From JAWQFO01 sp033436665 (lineage in GTDB: Bacteria > Pseudomonadota > Alphaproteobacteria > Rhodobacterales > Rhodobacteraceae): a DNA stretch of 64,000 bases. A model generated the notes under the pieces. That model was not told where the DNA came from. It did no database searches and saw only the letters and a program-made list of their open reading frames with translations. The stretch covers positions 142,963 through 206,962 of the forward strand of contig NZ_JAWQFO010000008.1 in the NCBI RefSeq assembly GCF_033436665.1, written 5' to 3'. The stretch's first letter is position 1; the number at the start of each line of letters is the position of its first letter. Position numbers and translations under genes: made by a program. Of the stretch, positions 61,629 through 64,000 are shown one piece after another.

Positions 61629-61921
61629 GTCGCTTCCCGCGCGAAGAAGGCCGCGGCCTTTTTTAGGATGTCACGCTCCGCCTTGAGCTTGGCGACCTCT
61701 TTCTTCAGGGCCGCGATCTCAGCCAGCTCGGCGCGCTGCTGGCCATTGCCGGGGAAGGCAGTGGCAGGCGCCACCGTCGCTTCACGCATCCACCGTCGCA
61801 GAACACTCTCCGCCAGGTCCAGATCCCGGCACGCCCGGGCCACCGTCACGCCGCGCTCGGTCACCAGATTCACCGCCTCGATTTTGAACTCGCGGCTGAA
61901 CTTCCGTCTCGTCATATCCAC
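61625..61921 (-). CDS. IS3-family transposase OrfA
   Basis: A 98-residue DNA-binding part: helix-turn-helix FSREFKIEAVNLVTERGVTVARACRDLDLAESVLRRWMRE and a C-terminal leucine-zipper-like helix (ELAEIAALKKEVAKLKAERDILKKAAAFF). The A6G shift site is inside its last codons, and the fused product is the active transposase. It starts with GTG- or ATG-type MDMTRRKF at 61921. Confidence 0.92.
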   Translation of the reverse strand: MDMTRRKFSREFKIEAVNLVTERGVTVARACRDLDLAESVLRRWMREATVAPATAFPGNGQQRAELAEIAALKKEVAKLKAERDILKKAAAFFAREAT

Positions 61922-62058
61922 TCTCCAGTTCCATGGTCACAATCTTATCTTCGTGTCCACGAAACCGGCAGCAGGCCATCCGATTGATTTGCTTGGATGA
62001 GTGCTTCGGGTTCGAATGCAGATAGGCTCATACCTCAACCTCGGCCCCGTATCGCTCA

Positions 62059-62218
62059 AATGCCCAGCCTCTTTTTGGGCATGCCGCTGAATGAGAAGTC
62101 GGTGATGGACCAGCCCGACAGGCCGGACACCATCTGGCTTTTCCGCCGGCCGCTCCTCGACGAGTGGGCCCGGCGCGGGGACGTCTCGCTCGCCGACCTC
62201 GTGGCGCACGTATGACTT
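62059..62218 (+). pseudogene. Fragment of a DUF1025-type metallopeptidase
   Basis: The frame PSLFLGMPLNEKSVMDQPDRPDTIWLFRRPLLDEWARRGDVSLADLVAHV, read in parts, resembles the family that continues with HEIGHHFG (zincin fold, PF06262). Here the DNA diverges just after DLVAHV, before the zinc motif, and a stop follows at 62213-62215. The beginning is also missing. It lies about 80 bases beyond the IS end and is a relic of an older gene. Confidence 0.6.
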
Positions 62219-62269
62219 CGCTTCGCTGGAACATATAGCTATGGCGTTAAGGTCTCTCGTCGAACGAGC

Positions 62270-63853
62270 CTAGGGCGAGTCCTTTGCCCAATCACACGCT
62301 TGCTGACGGCCGAGAGCGCAGGCCTTTTCGAAGTTGCGCCGCGCTTCACTCTCGTCACGTTCGACGCCGAAACCCAGCATATGCAGCAAACCCAAATTAC
62401 TGCATCCGGTGGCGTGGTCAGCGTCGCATGCCTGCCGATATAGCTCGGCCGCGACGGTTTGGTCCTGCGCGACCCCAAAGCCCTCGTCGTAGAGTATGCC
62501 GAGACTGTTGCAGCCCCGCGGTAAACCGCCGTCGCAGCCTTGCCGGTAAAGCGCTGCCGCCCGAGATGGATCGGCCTCCAGGCCCAGTCCATAGTGGTAA
62601 AAGCGACCCAGATTGGTGCAAGCGACCATATTCCCGCCGTCACATCCTTGTCGGTACAACTCCGCCGCGAGCCCGGTATCCTGGTCCCTTCCTTCGCCCC
62701 GCTCGTAGAGGTATCCAAGATTGGTGCATCCGATCGGATCCGCCTCGTCGCACGAGATCTCGAAGAGGTTTGCGGCGCGATCCGTGTCAGCAGTCACACC
62801 GAGACCATATTGGTACAGAAAGCCGAGACGCCCACAACTCGACGGATCTCCGCCGTAACAACCGGCCTGCCAGAGACGAGCAGCACTCTCGCCGTCGACT
62901 TCATAGATCTCAAGGCCGCGTTCCAGGCATTCCTTGGTCACGCCGCCCTCACAAGCGAGGGTGATAAAGTCGAGCTGTGCCTGCTCCAAAGGAGTCAGCG
63001 TCGCGACATCGAGACAGACTCGTCCCTTGAAGACGGAGCATAGCGTCCGCTCCGCCGCGGTCAGCCCCTCCTCGTCGCGTGTCATGGGGCCCGAGAAGGC
63101 AAGGGCTCCGAGGAAGGTCACCAAACCCACGAGGTTGGAGAGGATGAGGATGGGGCGGTGCTCGACGTCGAGCCAGTCGGCGAGGCGGAGGCGCTTCGCG
63201 GCGCGCATGAGCCAGGTGGAGGCGACGTAGGCCCAGGTCCAGACCGAGGTCAGGAAGGTCGAGTAGAAAAAGACCGAGAAGATGGAGAAGATGCCGAGGA
63301 TCTCGGCGAAGGACTCGATCTCGCCCTGGTGCAGGGGGCTGCGGATGTAGGCGAAGATGGCCAGCCAAATGATCGCGGCGGAGAAAAGGAGGTCGAGGAT
63401 CAGGACGCCCGCCTGGGCCAGCCAGCGGCGGGGCATGTGGGCGAGGAGGTGGCGGGTCTCGAGCAGGGAGGCGTAGTCGGCGGCGACGTTAATGGCGAGG
63501 CCGAGGATCAGAACGGTGCCGAGCGTCAGGTCGGCCTGGAGGCGGAGGCCGATGGTCTCGGCGCTGCCCATCAGGAGCCAGATGACGACGACGGCGACGA
63601 GGGACGCAGCGGCGGAGCGGAGGAAGCAGCGGAGCGACAGGTGGTGGCGGCCGAAGACGGCGTCGAAGAGGGTGGTGAAGCTCTTCGCCCAGCCTGCCTC
63701 AGTGTGGGCGCCCATGAGCCAGAGGGCGACCTCGTCCTTGCGCTGGCGGTTCAAGAGGCCGGCGAGCGCGGTCAGGCCCATTATCGAGGCGGCGAGGCCG
63801 GCGGCCCAGCCCCAGTTGGCCTCGAGGTAGCTCAGAACTGATTCAGCGAGCAC
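62270..63853 (-). CDS. Membrane protein with C-terminal Sel1-like repeats
   Basis: A 527-residue protein. The first 270 residues hold about six membrane helices (for example GWAAGLAASIMGLTALAGLL and LGTVLILGLAINVAADYASLL). The rest is a chain of about six Sel1/Hcp-like repeats of 36-37 residues with a fixed pattern, C..G....C.NLG.LYE.G.GV..D...AA.LYRQ. Paired cysteines (for example DGGNMVACTNLG, DGGLPRGCNSLG, DADHATGCSNLG) resemble the disulfide-linked helical hairpins of the Helicobacter cysteine-rich proteins, which implies a periplasmic side. Function is unknown; a sensor or adaptor role is a guess. Its upstream sequence is at the window end. Confidence 0.72.
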   Translation of the reverse strand: MLAESVLSYLEANWGWAAGLAASIMGLTALAGLLNRQRKDEVALWLMGAHTEAGWAKSFTTLFDAVFGRHHLSLRCFLRSAAASLVAVVVIWLLMGSAETIGLRLQADLTLGTVLILGLAINVAADYASLLETRHLLAHMPRRWLAQAGVLILDLLFSAAIIWLAIFAYIRSPLHQGEIESFAEILGIFSIFSVFFYSTFLTSVWTWAYVASTWLMRAAKRLRLADWLDVEHRPILILSNLVGLVTFLGALAFSGPMTRDEEGLTAAERTLCSVFKGRVCLDVATLTPLEQAQLDFITLACEGGVTKECLERGLEIYEVDGESAARLWQAGCYGGDPSSCGRLGFLYQYGLGVTADTDRAANLFEISCDEADPIGCTNLGYLYERGEGRDQDTGLAAELYRQGCDGGNMVACTNLGRFYHYGLGLEADPSRAAALYRQGCDGGLPRGCNSLGILYDEGFGVAQDQTVAAELYRQACDADHATGCSNLGLLHMLGFGVERDESEARRNFEKACALGRQQACDWAKDSP

Positions 63854-64000
63854 TGACAGCGCCTGTTGTCATCGGAAGCATCAGAGCCACTGTAACACGA
63901 ACTTGTACGGCGGCTCTAATGTGCATACTGACTAGGCTCCAGACTCATTGATTTTCAGAGCCAGAATATGACTGCGGCGGCGAGCGCGATGGCTGATAGG

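Larger units (their letters stand above)
60738..61978 (-). mobile_element. IS3-family insertion sequence, 1241 bp
   Basis: Perfect 26-bp terminal inverted repeats at 60738-60763 and 61953-61978 begin TGGCCTGCTGCCGG. Two overlapping frames encode OrfA and OrfB. No matching 3- or 4-bp target duplication is seen (ATG on the left against TCC on the right), so one flank was probably rearranged after insertion. Confidence 0.93.

Noticed and set aside
1..64000. CRISPR arrays, rRNA genes or prophage structural genes
   Set aside because: No regularly spaced repeats, rRNA sequence or phage structural genes were seen when reading the window.

Overview
The window is a GC-rich chromosomal segment of an alphaproteobacterium, most likely a Rhodobacteraceae/Roseobacter-group organism. 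This rests on gene content and synteny I recognise rather than on any database search: ftsY next to a septation protein IspZ, a SAM-II riboswitch in front of metZ, FolE2 as GTP cyclohydrolase, glyQ/DUF6446/glyS followed by a pyruvate-phosphate-dikinase-like protein, a fused NuoE/NuoF-type formate dehydrogenase beta subunit, and a PhyR-NepR-EcfG general stress response locus.

Layout. 1-7.1 kb: the tail of a gene ending QGSLF, a small secreted protein, an orphan NAD-linked formate dehydrogenase beta subunit, ftsY, an MgtC-like protein, an EamA transporter, ispZ and an alpha/beta hydrolase. 7.1-13.3 kb: SAM-II riboswitch plus intrinsic terminator and metZ, folE2, a DUF1127 protein, a TrkH-type potassium transporter and a ThDP enzyme. 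13.3-23.3 kb: a degenerate trypsin-fold protein, then glyQ, DUF6446, DUF1206, glyS, a PPDK-like protein and a SleB-type cell wall hydrolase. 23.4-27.7 kb: folate and wall-precursor genes folB-folP-glmM and a second DMT transporter. 28-34.3 kb: a possible small RNA, ilvC with two divergent Lrp/AsnC genes, a class V aminotransferase, a UbiH-type hydroxylase, a HAD nucleotidase and a GntR regulator. 34.3-44.5 kb: an MshEN-glycosyltransferase fusion, an RND efflux pump with its adaptor, galU, and a FecR-domain protein with a CHASE2 cyclase.

44.4-56.1 kb is the most coherent block. It holds the general stress response core: nepR-ecfG-histidine kinase-phospholipase D on the minus strand and phyR on the plus strand. 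The two sides share a 32-bp palindrome that carries an EcfG-type promoter in each direction. Genes around it carry their own GGAAC-N16-CGTT promoters: an AI-2E family permease, a DUF883/YqjE pair, a PRC-barrel protein and CsbD, with a weaker match for DUF1328. Dps, a Crp/Fnr regulator, an FNT-family transporter and a degenerate receiver protein sit among them. The core and part of its probable output therefore lie together in about 11.5 kb.

56.1-58.6 kb holds a lipoprotein and an HpaI aldolase/amidohydrolase pair. At 58.7-58.9 kb a tRNA-Gly(UCC) has a 46-bp duplicate of its 3' half, and two pairs of TTTGTCGG repeats lie between the copies; this looks like the scar of an integrated element. 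From there to the end the sequence is accessory in character: acylphosphatase, about 0.6 kb without a convincing gene, a DUF4239-like gene cut by a 1241-bp IS3-family element, a fragment of a metallopeptidase, and a membrane-anchored Sel1-repeat protein.
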